A stretch of DNA of 6,839 nucleotides from Aquabacter sp. (lineage in GTDB: Bacteria > Pseudomonadota > Alphaproteobacteria > Rhizobiales > Xanthobacteraceae), in contig JASBUY010000376.1 in assembly GCA_030147645.1 (NCBI GenBank), positions 1 through 6,839 on the forward strand. The letters run 5' to 3'. This document shows positions 1 through 5,812 of the stretch, in pieces; within the stretch, counting starts at the first letter, position 1, and every line of letters begins with the position of its first letter. The notes beneath the pieces were generated by a model. It searched no databases. It was not told the origin of the DNA and saw only the letters and a program-made list of their open reading frames with translations. The position numbers and the translations under genes were made by a program.

Positions 1-65
1 GAAACCACACGCCCTGCGCGCGATGGATATTTATAGCAAAGCTTTGGCTTTAAACGGGTCGCGCA

Positions 66-1172
66 TCAGGTTTGCACCGCCCAGGCGTTTGCGATCTCCT
101 GTGCGTCCACGGCAATGCGCGGCAGGTCGCGGACTGCGGACGGAGTGTGGGAAAAACGGGGTGCTGCGTTCGCCTGCACGACCCCGTCTCGGGTAACAAA
201 GGTGCCCCGAGCCTTGAGGTGGGGGTGATCGGGAGCATCCTTCAGGCTCACGACCGGTGCGACGCAGGCGTCCGAGCCTTCAAACAGACGTGTCCACTCA
301 GCCTGGGTGCGTGTCGCGAAGATTTCGGCCATGCGCGCCTTGAGCGCCGGCCATCCGTCGCGCGCCGATTGGCGTTCGGCAATCTCAGGCTCCAGGCCCA
401 GAATGCGGAGCAGCTCGGCGTGGAACTGAGGTTCGATGGCGCCGACGCTCATGAATCGGCCGTCCGCGCACCGATAGACGCCATAATAATGAGCGCCACC
501 GTCCAGGACATTGTGCCCCGGCTCGTGCCACTGGCCCATAGCCGCGCGCGTGTGGAACAAGCTCAGCAGCGCCACGACCCCGTCGCACATGGCGGCATCG
601 ACCACTTGTCCGAGGCCCGATCCACGCGCCGCAAACACCGCGGAGAGAATACCCGTCAGCAGGAACATCGCACCGCCGCCATAGTCGCCGACCAAATTGA
701 GCGGTGGAACCGGAACCCCGTCAGCGCCCCGAAACGAATCGAGCGCGCCGGTGATGGCAATGTAATTGATGTCGTGCCCCGCCTGCTGGGCGAGCGGGCC
801 GTCCTGACCCCATCCGGTCATGCGCCCATAGACGAGCTTGGGATTGTCTGCGAGCGCGGTTTCAGGACCAAGGCCCAGCCGCTCCATGACGCCGGGGCGC
901 AGGCCCTCCAGCACAACATCCGCCTGGGCCATGAGCGCGCGGGCCTTGCCGACGTCCTGAGGCGCTTTGAGATCCAATTCCGTCCAGCGCCGGCCTCGGC
1001 TCGTGATGGCGCGGGGATCGTTTGGAACCCCGTTCGGACGAGCGATGCAGACGACATCTGCGCCAAGATCGGAGAGGAGCATTCCCGCCAACGGCACTGG
1101 TCCGATGGCCTGGAATTCCACCACCTTGAGCCCTGCGAGCGGCCCGGACGGCGGGCATGGGGATGCAGGCAC
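66..1172 (-). CDS. CaiB/BaiF family III CoA-transferase fold protein, probable alpha-methylacyl-CoA racemase
   Basis: This 368-residue cytoplasmic protein probably epimerises the alpha carbon of 2-methylacyl-CoA thioesters, a step that lets branched acyl chains enter beta-oxidation. The N-terminal segment, about residues 12-40 (GLKVVEF, then a Gly/Pro-rich turn, then LLSDLGADVV), is the CoA-binding start typical of family III. The three residues known to catalyse racemisation in the mycobacterial enzyme MCR (His126, Asp156, Glu241) align with His133 in AGHDINY, Asp163 in NLVGDYGGG and Glu247 in GAIEPQF, with near-identical spacing. Length fits the family (about 360-380 residues). The start is GTG, chosen because GGAGGA lies 6 bases upstream and the fold begins a few residues later; the nearby ATG at 1156-1158 is out of frame. 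It stands alone on its strand, divergent from the IclR gene. A CoA transferase acting on another acid is the main alternative, because the same Asp is nucleophilic in transferases. Family assignment is firm; racemase activity is inferred from motifs. Confidence 0.9.
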   Translation of the reverse strand: MPASPCPPSGPLAGLKVVEFQAIGPVPLAGMLLSDLGADVVCIARPNGVPNDPRAITSRGRRWTELDLKAPQDVGKARALMAQADVVLEGLRPGVMERLGLGPETALADNPKLVYGRMTGWGQDGPLAQQAGHDINYIAITGALDSFRGADGVPVPPLNLVGDYGGGAMFLLTGILSAVFAARGSGLGQVVDAAMCDGVVALLSLFHTRAAMGQWHEPGHNVLDGGAHYYGVYRCADGRFMSVGAIEPQFHAELLRILGLEPEIAERQSARDGWPALKARMAEIFATRTQAEWTRLFEGSDACVAPVVSLKDAPDHPHLKARGTFVTRDGVVQANAAPRFSHTPSAVRDLPRIAVDAQEIANAWAVQT

Positions 1173-1178
1173 GCGATA

Positions 1179-1184
1179 TCCTCC
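1179..1184 (-). promoter_or_regulatory. Ribosome binding site GGAGGA of the racemase-like gene
   Basis: The minus strand reads GGAGGA six bases before the GTG codon at 1170-1172. This strong Shine-Dalgarno match supports GTG as the start and argues against the longer reading frames that cover the same DNA. Confidence 0.7.
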
Positions 1185-1418
1185 GTGATTGATCCGAAGC
1201 GGGCCAAACCCGTATTAGGTCTGGGAAAAGAAGGAGTGCTGCGGACAGGCGCTGCGCGCGATCGCCGTGGCGTACTGGGCGAAGCGATAAAGCGTGTGCG
1301 ATCCGCGTCAGGGGCGAGGGGAGCCTCGGCACAAGGCGGGCCTTTGAACAGGGTTCGCTGGCTGCGGCTCTAGCCCCGCGCGTTTGGCTCGTGTATGTGG
1401 CGGGTCCATTCCGCATTG

Positions 1419-1446
1419 CAGCATGCGTCGCCATTGCGAAATGCTG
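1419..1446. repeat. Short inverted repeat CAGCAT/ATGCTG
   Basis: Exact 6-base arms at 1419-1424 and 1441-1446 flank a 16-base spacer and sit just upstream of and across the candidate -35 of the IclR gene. The half-site spacing would put the arms about two helical turns apart, as in a binding site for a dimeric regulator. Arms this short can occur by chance, so this is only a candidate. Confidence 0.2.
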
Positions 1447-1462
1447 TTTTGGAGTGTGAAAT
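1434..1462 (+). promoter_or_regulatory. Candidate sigma-70-type promoter for the IclR gene
   Basis: TTGCGA at 1434-1439 and TGAAAT at 1457-1462 are separated by the optimal 17 bases. Each matches its consensus (TTGACA, TATAAT) at four of six positions. Transcription would start near 1470, leaving a leader of about 145 bases before the ATG. The match is weak and rests on pattern alone. Confidence 0.25.
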
Positions 1463-1478
1463 AGGAAGCGCCTAAATC
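1458..1478. promoter_or_regulatory. Candidate operator: imperfect dyad GAAATAGG-N5-CCTAAATC
   Basis: Two 8-base arms, matching at six of eight positions including an exact TAGG/CCTA core, surround AAGCG. The 21-base dyad overlaps the candidate -10 hexamer of the IclR gene and lies between the divergent genes. That is where an IclR-family dimer would bind to control itself and a divergent neighbour. No family-wide operator consensus exists to test it against, so the call is tentative. Confidence 0.25.
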
Positions 1479-1614
1479 GTTCTAAGTCGCGTCCAATGCG
1501 GACGTCCCGTTTTCGGACTGGGGCGGCCCAGACATCCGGGGCCTTCAGGGGCCCGGCGAAGCCCGCTGCCACAGGTGCCGTTCTGCGGCTCACACCGAAC
1601 ATGGTGAATGGCCA

Positions 1615-2487
1615 ATGCCAAATACGGAAGACGCAAACCTCCCGGCGGACGGCGCCACCCTGCGCAAGGGCAAGCGGCATACGCCCTCCTTCAAACCGGT
1701 GATCGCCCTCGCGCGCGGGCTCGAAATCCTGCGCGTCGTGAATGAAGAGGGACAGGCGACGGTGCGCGGCATCCACCGCCAGACCGGCCTCGATAAGGCG
1801 ACCATCGTGCGCATGCTCGAAACGCTTGAGCATGAGGGCTATGTGATGCGCGATCCCGACCAGGCGCTCTACACGCCCACCGGTCGTACCCTTCTGCTGA
1901 GCCAGGGATATGACCAGCATGAGTGGGTGGGGGCCGTCGCCGCGCCGATCCTGGGCGAGTTCCGGGCCAGCATGGGGTGGCCCTCCGACGTGGCCGTCAA
2001 TGACGGCGACGCCATGGTGGTGGTGCAGACCACACGCGGCCAGCAAGGGCCCTTGTCCTTCAATCGGAAGGCAGGGTTTCGCGCCTCCGTTCTTATGACC
2101 TCGCTGGGGCGGGCTTATCTCGCCTTCTGCGGCGAGGAGGAACGCCAGTCCATCATCGCCCAGTTGGCGCAGAAGCCCGGCGCCTTCAACGATCTCGCCC
2201 GTCAGCCGCGCAAGCTGCAGGCTTTGCTGGACGAGGTCCGCAGGAGCGGGTTCGCCACCATGGACGATGCCTATGGAGACCGCGAATATGGCGGGCTGGT
2301 CTGGGCCTTCGGCGTGCCGGTGAAGACCGACGAGAAGGTCTATGCGTCCATGAACATGATGATGCTCAAGAACGCGGTCACGGTGGAAGAGGCGCGCGAA
2401 AAGCTCCTCGCGCCCCTCCAGGAGGTGGCCCATCGTCTCGCGCAAGCGTTGAGCCACAAAACCTCAAGCGCCGGGCGCGGCGATTGA
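1615..2487 (+). CDS. IclR-family transcriptional regulator, MhpR-like
   Basis: This 290-residue DNA-binding protein probably controls one or both neighbouring transcription units in response to a small carboxylate or aromatic effector. Residues 27-80 form the winged helix-turn-helix (ALARGLEILRVV, then GLDKATIVRMLETLEHEGYV, whose later part holds the recognition helix and wing). Residues about 100-280 form the IclR effector-binding domain, with the typical TSLGRAYLAF segment at 162-171. The run WPSDVAVNDGDAMVVVQTT and the following LSFNR resemble MhpR, activator of phenylpropionate catabolism, from memory of that family. The first about 25 residues are a polar extension. ATG at 1615 is the only in-frame ATG before the HTH, although no good Shine-Dalgarno precedes it; GTG at 1699 is a possible shorter start. 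It diverges from the racemase-like gene and its 3' end overlaps that of livM by 24 bases. Family is sure; the MhpR-like subgroup and targets are inferred. Confidence 0.92.
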   Translation: MPNTEDANLPADGATLRKGKRHTPSFKPVIALARGLEILRVVNEEGQATVRGIHRQTGLDKATIVRMLETLEHEGYVMRDPDQALYTPTGRTLLLSQGYDQHEWVGAVAAPILGEFRASMGWPSDVAVNDGDAMVVVQTTRGQQGPLSFNRKAGFRASVLMTSLGRAYLAFCGEEERQSIIAQLAQKPGAFNDLARQPRKLQALLDEVRRSGFATMDDAYGDREYGGLVWAFGVPVKTDEKVYASMNMMMLKNAVTVEEAREKLLAPLQEVAHRLAQALSHKTSSAGRGD

Positions 2488-3486
2488 CGGTTTTTTTGCC
2501 TCGCTCTTGGCGCTCCCGCGCCAGGAGGCGAGCCGGGACTGGAGCGCCGGCAAAAGCCCGCGCGGCGTCGCCAGGATGACCGCGATCACCACAGCGCCAT
2601 AGACGAAGTAATGCAGGCCGGGCAGAGATCCGCCCAGCTTCCCGCGCAGGATTTCGCCCAACGGAATAAGGAGGACGGCGCCCAGCGCCGGGCCGAACGC
2701 TTTTCCGAGCCCGCCGACCGTCGCGATGAGCACGATCTCCACGGTCAGCACCGGCGAGGCGAGCTGGTAGGGGTCCACGAAGGTAAGATAGCGCGCATAG
2801 GCCGTGCCGATCACCGAGGTGAACATGGCCGAGATGACCATGGCGATGGTCTTGTTGCGAAGGATGTTCACGCCGATCGCCTGTGCGGCCGCTTCATTGT
2901 CGCGGATGGTCCGCAGATAGAAGCCGAGCGGCAGGTTGAGCACGGCGAGATTGATGAGGATCGCCCCGACCGCCAGCGTCAGCATGACCCAGAATATGCC
3001 GGCCCCGCTGCCGAACTGGAAGGCGAGAAGATCGCCTTTGTCTTTCGGAAGAAACAGGCCGGAGGCGCCGCCGAGAGCTTCCGTGCCGATCACGATGATC
3101 TCGCCCATTTCTGCAAAAGCGAGCGTGATGAGAGCGAAAGACAGGTGGCCGAGCCGGAAGCGGAAGTCGATGAAGGAGATGATCGCGCCCATTAGCCCGG
3201 AGACCAGGGCCGCGATGACCATGCCCAGCCACATATTGATTCCGAGCTTCAGGAGAAGTGCGCTCGACAGCACCGCGCCCGTGCCCACGAACAGGGAATG
3301 GGCCAGCGAAATCTGCCCGCCAATGCCCCCCACGATGTTCCAGGAGGAGGCGAGGGCGATATAGATCAGCGTCAGCGTCGCGATATGCAGATAATAGCTT
3401 GGCAGCACGAACGGGCCGAGCGCCAGCAAAATGATGGCGCCCCAGAAGACGGGGGAGCGCAGGACCGTGAAAAATTCGGATTTCAT
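2464..3486 (-). CDS. livM: Branched-chain amino acid (HAAT) ABC transporter permease LivM
   Basis: This is one of the two inner-membrane permease subunits that form the translocation path of a Liv-type importer. The 340-residue protein has about nine to ten hydrophobic segments (first at about 13-30, last at about 283-303). The LivM hallmark lies at 49-68 (WNIVGGIGGQISLAHSLFVG). A cytoplasmic EAA-like loop at about 179-203 (YLRTIRDNEAAAQAIGVN) contacts the ATPases, and LIATVGGLGKAFGPALGA follows at 243-260. The C-terminal tail (about 311-340) is polar and Lys/Ala-rich. The ATG at 3484-3486 is backed by AAGGAG nine bases upstream. It is the last gene of the operon, 14 bases after livH, and its final codons overlap the convergent IclR gene. 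The substrate cannot be read from the permease; hydrophobic amino acids or organic acids are both possible. Confidence 0.95.
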   Translation of the reverse strand: MKSEFFTVLRSPVFWGAIILLALGPFVLPSYYLHIATLTLIYIALASSWNIVGGIGGQISLAHSLFVGTGAVLSSALLLKLGINMWLGMVIAALVSGLMGAIISFIDFRFRLGHLSFALITLAFAEMGEIIVIGTEALGGASGLFLPKDKGDLLAFQFGSGAGIFWVMLTLAVGAILINLAVLNLPLGFYLRTIRDNEAAAQAIGVNILRNKTIAMVISAMFTSVIGTAYARYLTFVDPYQLASPVLTVEIVLIATVGGLGKAFGPALGAVLLIPLGEILRGKLGGSLPGLHYFVYGAVVIAVILATPRGLLPALQSRLASWRGSAKSEAKKPSIAAPGA

Positions 3487-3495
3487 ATCGGTGCG

Positions 3496-3501
3496 CTCCT
3501 T
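3496..3501 (-). promoter_or_regulatory. Ribosome binding site AAGGAG of livM
   Basis: AAGGAG lies nine bases before the livM ATG and touches the first base of the livH stop codon (3501-3503). This fits reinitiation or coupled translation after livH ends. Confidence 0.65.
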
Positions 3502-4361
3502 CAGGCGGCCTTGAGCAGGCCCTGGGGCCTCAGCAGCATGATCACGACGAAGATGAGATAGGGCATGAGCATGCCCAGCATGTCGGACAGATAGATCGTG
3601 CCGAGCGCCTCGGAGATGCCGATGACGAGGCCCGCCAGCATGATTCCGACGAAATTGGTCATGCCGCCCAACACCATGACGATGAGGGTGATGACCGTGT
3701 AGCGCAGGCCAAGGCTCGGATGCATGGGCGTTCCGGGCACGATCAGCGCGGCGGCTATGGCCAGCAGGCCGAGGCCGGCCGCGAACGTGAGCATGCGCAC
3801 GCGCCCGACATCAATGCCCATGAGCGCGGCCGCTTTGGCATTCTGATGGACCGAACGGATGGCGCGGCCCCAATCGGTGGAGCGCAGCAGCACATAAAGG
3901 GCGGCGGCGATGCCGAACGAGGCGAGGCACGCGATCACGTGGGGCATGCGGACTACGACGGGGCCGAGCAGGACGAGCTTGGATTCCACGATCGAAGGCG
4001 TGCGCTCGAACTGGCCGCCGAACACCATCAGGATGCCGTTCTGCACCAGCAAGGCGAGGCCGAGCGTAAGCTGGATCACCATGAGCAGATGGTGGCCGGC
4101 GATGGGCCGGATGAGGAACTGGTACACGCCAGCACCGATCAGCATCATGGCCGGCAAGGTGATGACCAGCGACACGTATGGGTCCAGCGCGAAGGCGGAA
4201 AACAGCGCGAAGCACAGATACATGCCGAGCGAGAAGAAATCGCCGTGCGCGAAGTTCACCAACCCGCTGACCGAGTAGATGAGGCCCATGCCGAGGGCGA
4301 GAAGGCCGTAGGTGCTCCCCACCAGGAACCCCTGGGCGAGGGCTTGAAGCAGTTCATCCAT
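3501..4361 (-). CDS. livH: Branched-chain amino acid (HAAT) ABC transporter permease LivH
   Basis: This second inner-membrane permease subunit pairs with LivM. The protein is 286 residues, the usual LivH length, with about eight hydrophobic segments (10-30, 42-60, 62-85, 93-115, 138-158, 191-210, 220-253, 260-277). The diagnostic LivH segment SGLVNFAHGDFFSLGMYL is at 32-49. The EAA-like loop at 165-186 (GRAIRSVHQNAKAAALMGID) should couple to LivF/LivG, and VLGGMTNFVGIMLAG at 230-244 is the conserved late motif. The ATG at 4359-4361 has only a weak GGGA upstream (4369-4372), so translation may depend on ribosomes arriving from livF, whose stop codon is 18 bases away. The assignment is firm; substrate specificity is unknown. 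Confidence 0.95.
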   Translation of the reverse strand: MDELLQALAQGFLVGSTYGLLALGMGLIYSVSGLVNFAHGDFFSLGMYLCFALFSAFALDPYVSLVITLPAMMLIGAGVYQFLIRPIAGHHLLMVIQLTLGLALLVQNGILMVFGGQFERTPSIVESKLVLLGPVVVRMPHVIACLASFGIAAALYVLLRSTDWGRAIRSVHQNAKAAALMGIDVGRVRMLTFAAGLGLLAIAAALIVPGTPMHPSLGLRYTVITLIVMVLGGMTNFVGIMLAGLVIGISEALGTIYLSDMLGMLMPYLIFVVIMLLRPQGLLKAA

Positions 4362-4379
4362 GGTGATTTCCCGCTAAGT

Positions 4380-5084
4380 TCAGAGGCCGAGATACGCGCT
4401 CTTGGTGCGCGGATCGTCCTTCACGTGGGCGGAAACGCCTTCGACGACCACGCGGCCACGCTCCAGCACGTAGCAATAGTCGGAATGGCGCAGCGTGAGG
4501 TTCAGGTTCTGCTCCACAAGCAGAACCGTGAGGCCGTCCGCGTGCAATTTGTCGATGATCTCGAACACATATTGCACGAAGCGCGGCGCAAGCCCGAGCG
4601 AGGGCTCGTCCAGCATGAGCAGGCGCGGCTCGGCGACGAGGCCCCGGCCGATGGCAAGCATCTGCTGCTCGCCCCCCGACAGGGTGCCTGCCGCCTGTCC
4701 GATCCGCTCCTTGAGGCGCGGCAGCAGGTCCAGCACATAGTCGATGCGCTCGGCCCGGCGGGGACGCGCCGTGGCGTTGACGCCGCCGAGCAGCAGGTTT
4801 TCCCGTACGCTCATGTCCGGAAACACCAGGCGCCCTTCCGGCACCTGGATGATGCCCCGCTCCACGCGAGACTTGGGTGACAGGCGGGTGATGTCTTCGC
4901 CCTCGAACAAGATGCGCCCGGAGGAGGCCGGGACCACGCCCGAAAGGCAGTTGATGAAGGTGCTCTTGCCCGCATTGTTGGCGCCGAGCAGGCCCACCAG
5001 CTTGCCGCGTCCGATCTCGATGCGCACATCCTCAAGGACGGGGTTTCCGCCATAGCCTGCGGTCAGGCCGTGGACCTCAAGCAT
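4380..5084 (-). CDS. livF: Branched-chain amino acid (HAAT) ABC transporter ATP-binding protein LivF
   Basis: This cytoplasmic ATPase powers the LivH/LivM channel together with LivG. The 234 residues match the LivF length. Visible motifs are Walker A GANNAGKST (34-42), Q-loop Gln80 followed by VPEGR (81-85, a LivF hallmark), signature LSGGEQQ (135-141), Walker B RLLMLDE (154-160), D-loop SLGL (162-165) and the LivF-type switch VEQN (190-193), where Gln stands in for His as is usual in this subfamily. The Walker A has Asn at position 37 where Gly is usual (GANGAGKST); the GxxxxGK[ST] core remains intact, so nucleotide binding should be retained. The ATG at 5082-5084 lies inside the end of livG (8-base overlap), with GGGGAG seven bases upstream, which points to translational coupling of the two ATPases. 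Confidence 0.95.
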   Translation of the reverse strand: MLEVHGLTAGYGGNPVLEDVRIEIGRGKLVGLLGANNAGKSTFINCLSGVVPASSGRILFEGEDITRLSPKSRVERGIIQVPEGRLVFPDMSVRENLLLGGVNATARPRRAERIDYVLDLLPRLKERIGQAAGTLSGGEQQMLAIGRGLVAEPRLLMLDEPSLGLAPRFVQYVFEIIDKLHADGLTVLLVEQNLNLTLRHSDYCYVLERGRVVVEGVSAHVKDDPRTKSAYLGL

Positions 5085-5796
5085 CGACCAGCTCCCCGAA
5101 ATAGGCGTCGATCACGCGCTGGTCCTCGACGATGGTGGCGGGCGTATCCTCGGCGATTTTTTCGCCGAAATTGATCACCACGATTCGGGTCGCGGCCCGC
5201 ATGATGACGGGCATGACATGCTCCACCATCACCACGGTCACGCCCTGGCGGTTCAACTCGCGGATCACCGCGAGCGGCGCTTCGGTTTCCGCCAGCGTGA
5301 GGCCAGCCATCACCTCGTCGAGGAGGATCAGGCGCGGCTCGGTGGCGACGCATTTGGCGACTTCGAGGAGCTTCTTGTCCTGGAGCGACAGCGAGGTCGG
5401 CGTGAGCCGCTCCTTGCCGCCGAGCCCAACGCGGCGGATCACGTCGCCCGCATAGTCCTCGGCTTCCAGCATCGGCCGGCGGGAGAGGGCTGCGGTGGTC
5501 ACCACGTCCAGAACGTCCATGTCCGCGAAGGTCTGGACGATCTGGAACGAGCGGACGAGCCCACGTTGGACCAGGACATGGGGCGGAACGCCCACGATGC
5601 TCTCGCCGAGATAGATGACGTCGCCTGACGTGGGTTTGAGGAAGCTCGAAATCAGGGAAAACAGCGTGGTCTTGCCCGCGCCGTTCGGCCCGATGATGCC
5701 GAGGATTTCACCCTCCTCGACCGAGAAGCTCACATCATTGACGGCGGTCAGGCCGCCGAAACACTTGGTCAGTCCGGCGATTTGAAGAATGGCCAT
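5077..5796 (-). CDS. livG: Branched-chain amino acid (HAAT) ABC transporter ATP-binding protein LivG
   Basis: This is the second cytoplasmic ATPase of the importer, 239 residues. Motifs in order are FGGLTAVNDVSF (13-24), Walker A GPNGAGKTT (36-44), Q-loop Gln85 in VRSFQIVQTF, a degenerate signature LSLQDKK (136-142), Walker B RLILLDE (155-161) and the switch His193 in VEHVM. The canonical signature is LSGGQ; here both glycines are replaced, though the serine stays and the following LLEVAK is in register. Related HAAT ATPases with LTLAGRK-type signatures exist, so this is probably a subfamily trait rather than decay. The start at 5796 was chosen because MAILQIAGLTKCFGG begins the fold and GGGGGA lies seven bases upstream. 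The same frame stays open to 5979, but that part overlaps the binding protein and is Arg/Ser-rich nonsense. The end overlaps livF by 8 bases. Confidence 0.95.
   Translation of the reverse strand: MAILQIAGLTKCFGGLTAVNDVSFSVEEGEILGIIGPNGAGKTTLFSLISSFLKPTSGDVIYLGESIVGVPPHVLVQRGLVRSFQIVQTFADMDVLDVVTTAALSRRPMLEAEDYAGDVIRRVGLGGKERLTPTSLSLQDKKLLEVAKCVATEPRLILLDEVMAGLTLAETEAPLAVIRELNRQGVTVVMVEHVMPVIMRAATRIVVINFGEKIAEDTPATIVEDQRVIDAYFGELVDA
5092..5097 (-). promoter_or_regulatory. Ribosome binding site GGGGAG of livF, within livG
   Basis: GGGGAG sits seven bases before the livF ATG and lies inside the last codons of livG. Together with the 8-base overlap it supports coupled translation of the two ATPase subunits. 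Confidence 0.6.
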
Positions 5797-5803
5797 GGTT
5801 GCG

Positions 5804-5809
5804 TCCCCC
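5804..5809 (-). promoter_or_regulatory. Ribosome binding site GGGGGA deciding the livG start
   Basis: GGGGGA lies seven bases before the ATG at 5794-5796, in the 16-base gap after the binding-protein stop codon. It supports this start over the longer open frame reaching 5979. Confidence 0.65.
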
Positions 5810-5812
5810 GGA

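Larger units (their letters stand above)
1173..1614. other. Divergent intergenic region between racemase-like and IclR genes
   Basis: These 442 bases separate two divergently transcribed genes and must contain both promoters and probably the regulator's binding site. Open frames here are short or are unstarted extensions of shadow frames, and none looks like a protein. The part nearest the racemase gene (about 1240-1380) is GC-rich and featureless to my eye. The stretch at about 1430-1500 is visibly richer in A and T and holds the only promoter-like and dyad signals I found, listed separately. I saw no convincing promoter for the minus-strand gene; a TAATAC on that strand near 1212-1217 lacks a matching -35. 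Confidence 0.6.

Noticed and set aside
38..51. AAAGC-TTTG-GCTTT hairpin just beyond the racemase stop codon as a terminator
   Set aside because: The stem is only 5 A/T-rich base pairs and no T-tract follows on the minus strand.
23..196. Short plus-strand frame starting ATG at 23 (about 57 codons)
   Set aside because: No ribosome binding site precedes it and most of it is antisense to the 3' end of the racemase-like gene; the translation after the first residues is Arg-rich shadow sequence.
1210..1300. Possible remnant coding sequence on the minus strand upstream of the racemase gene
   Set aside because: The best frame is under 35 codons between stops, has no start, and resembles no family I recognise.
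72..1373. Long plus-strand open frame of 433 codons opposite the racemase-like gene
   Set aside because: It mirrors a well-recognised gene in GC-rich DNA, its translation shows no domain, and it is rich in Arg/Ala/His as expected of a shadow frame.
862..2457. Minus-strand open frame of 531 codons across the racemase gene start, the intergenic region and the IclR gene
   Set aside because: It is antisense to the IclR gene and out of frame with the racemase gene, with no recognisable family; it exists because GC-rich codon bias leaves few stops.
2488..2497. Run of seven T after the IclR stop codon as a Rho-independent terminator
   Set aside because: The only nearby stem (GCGC-CGG-GCGC, 2468-2478) is 4 base pairs and 12 bases away, and the T-run is explained by the Lys-Lys codons of livM on the other strand.
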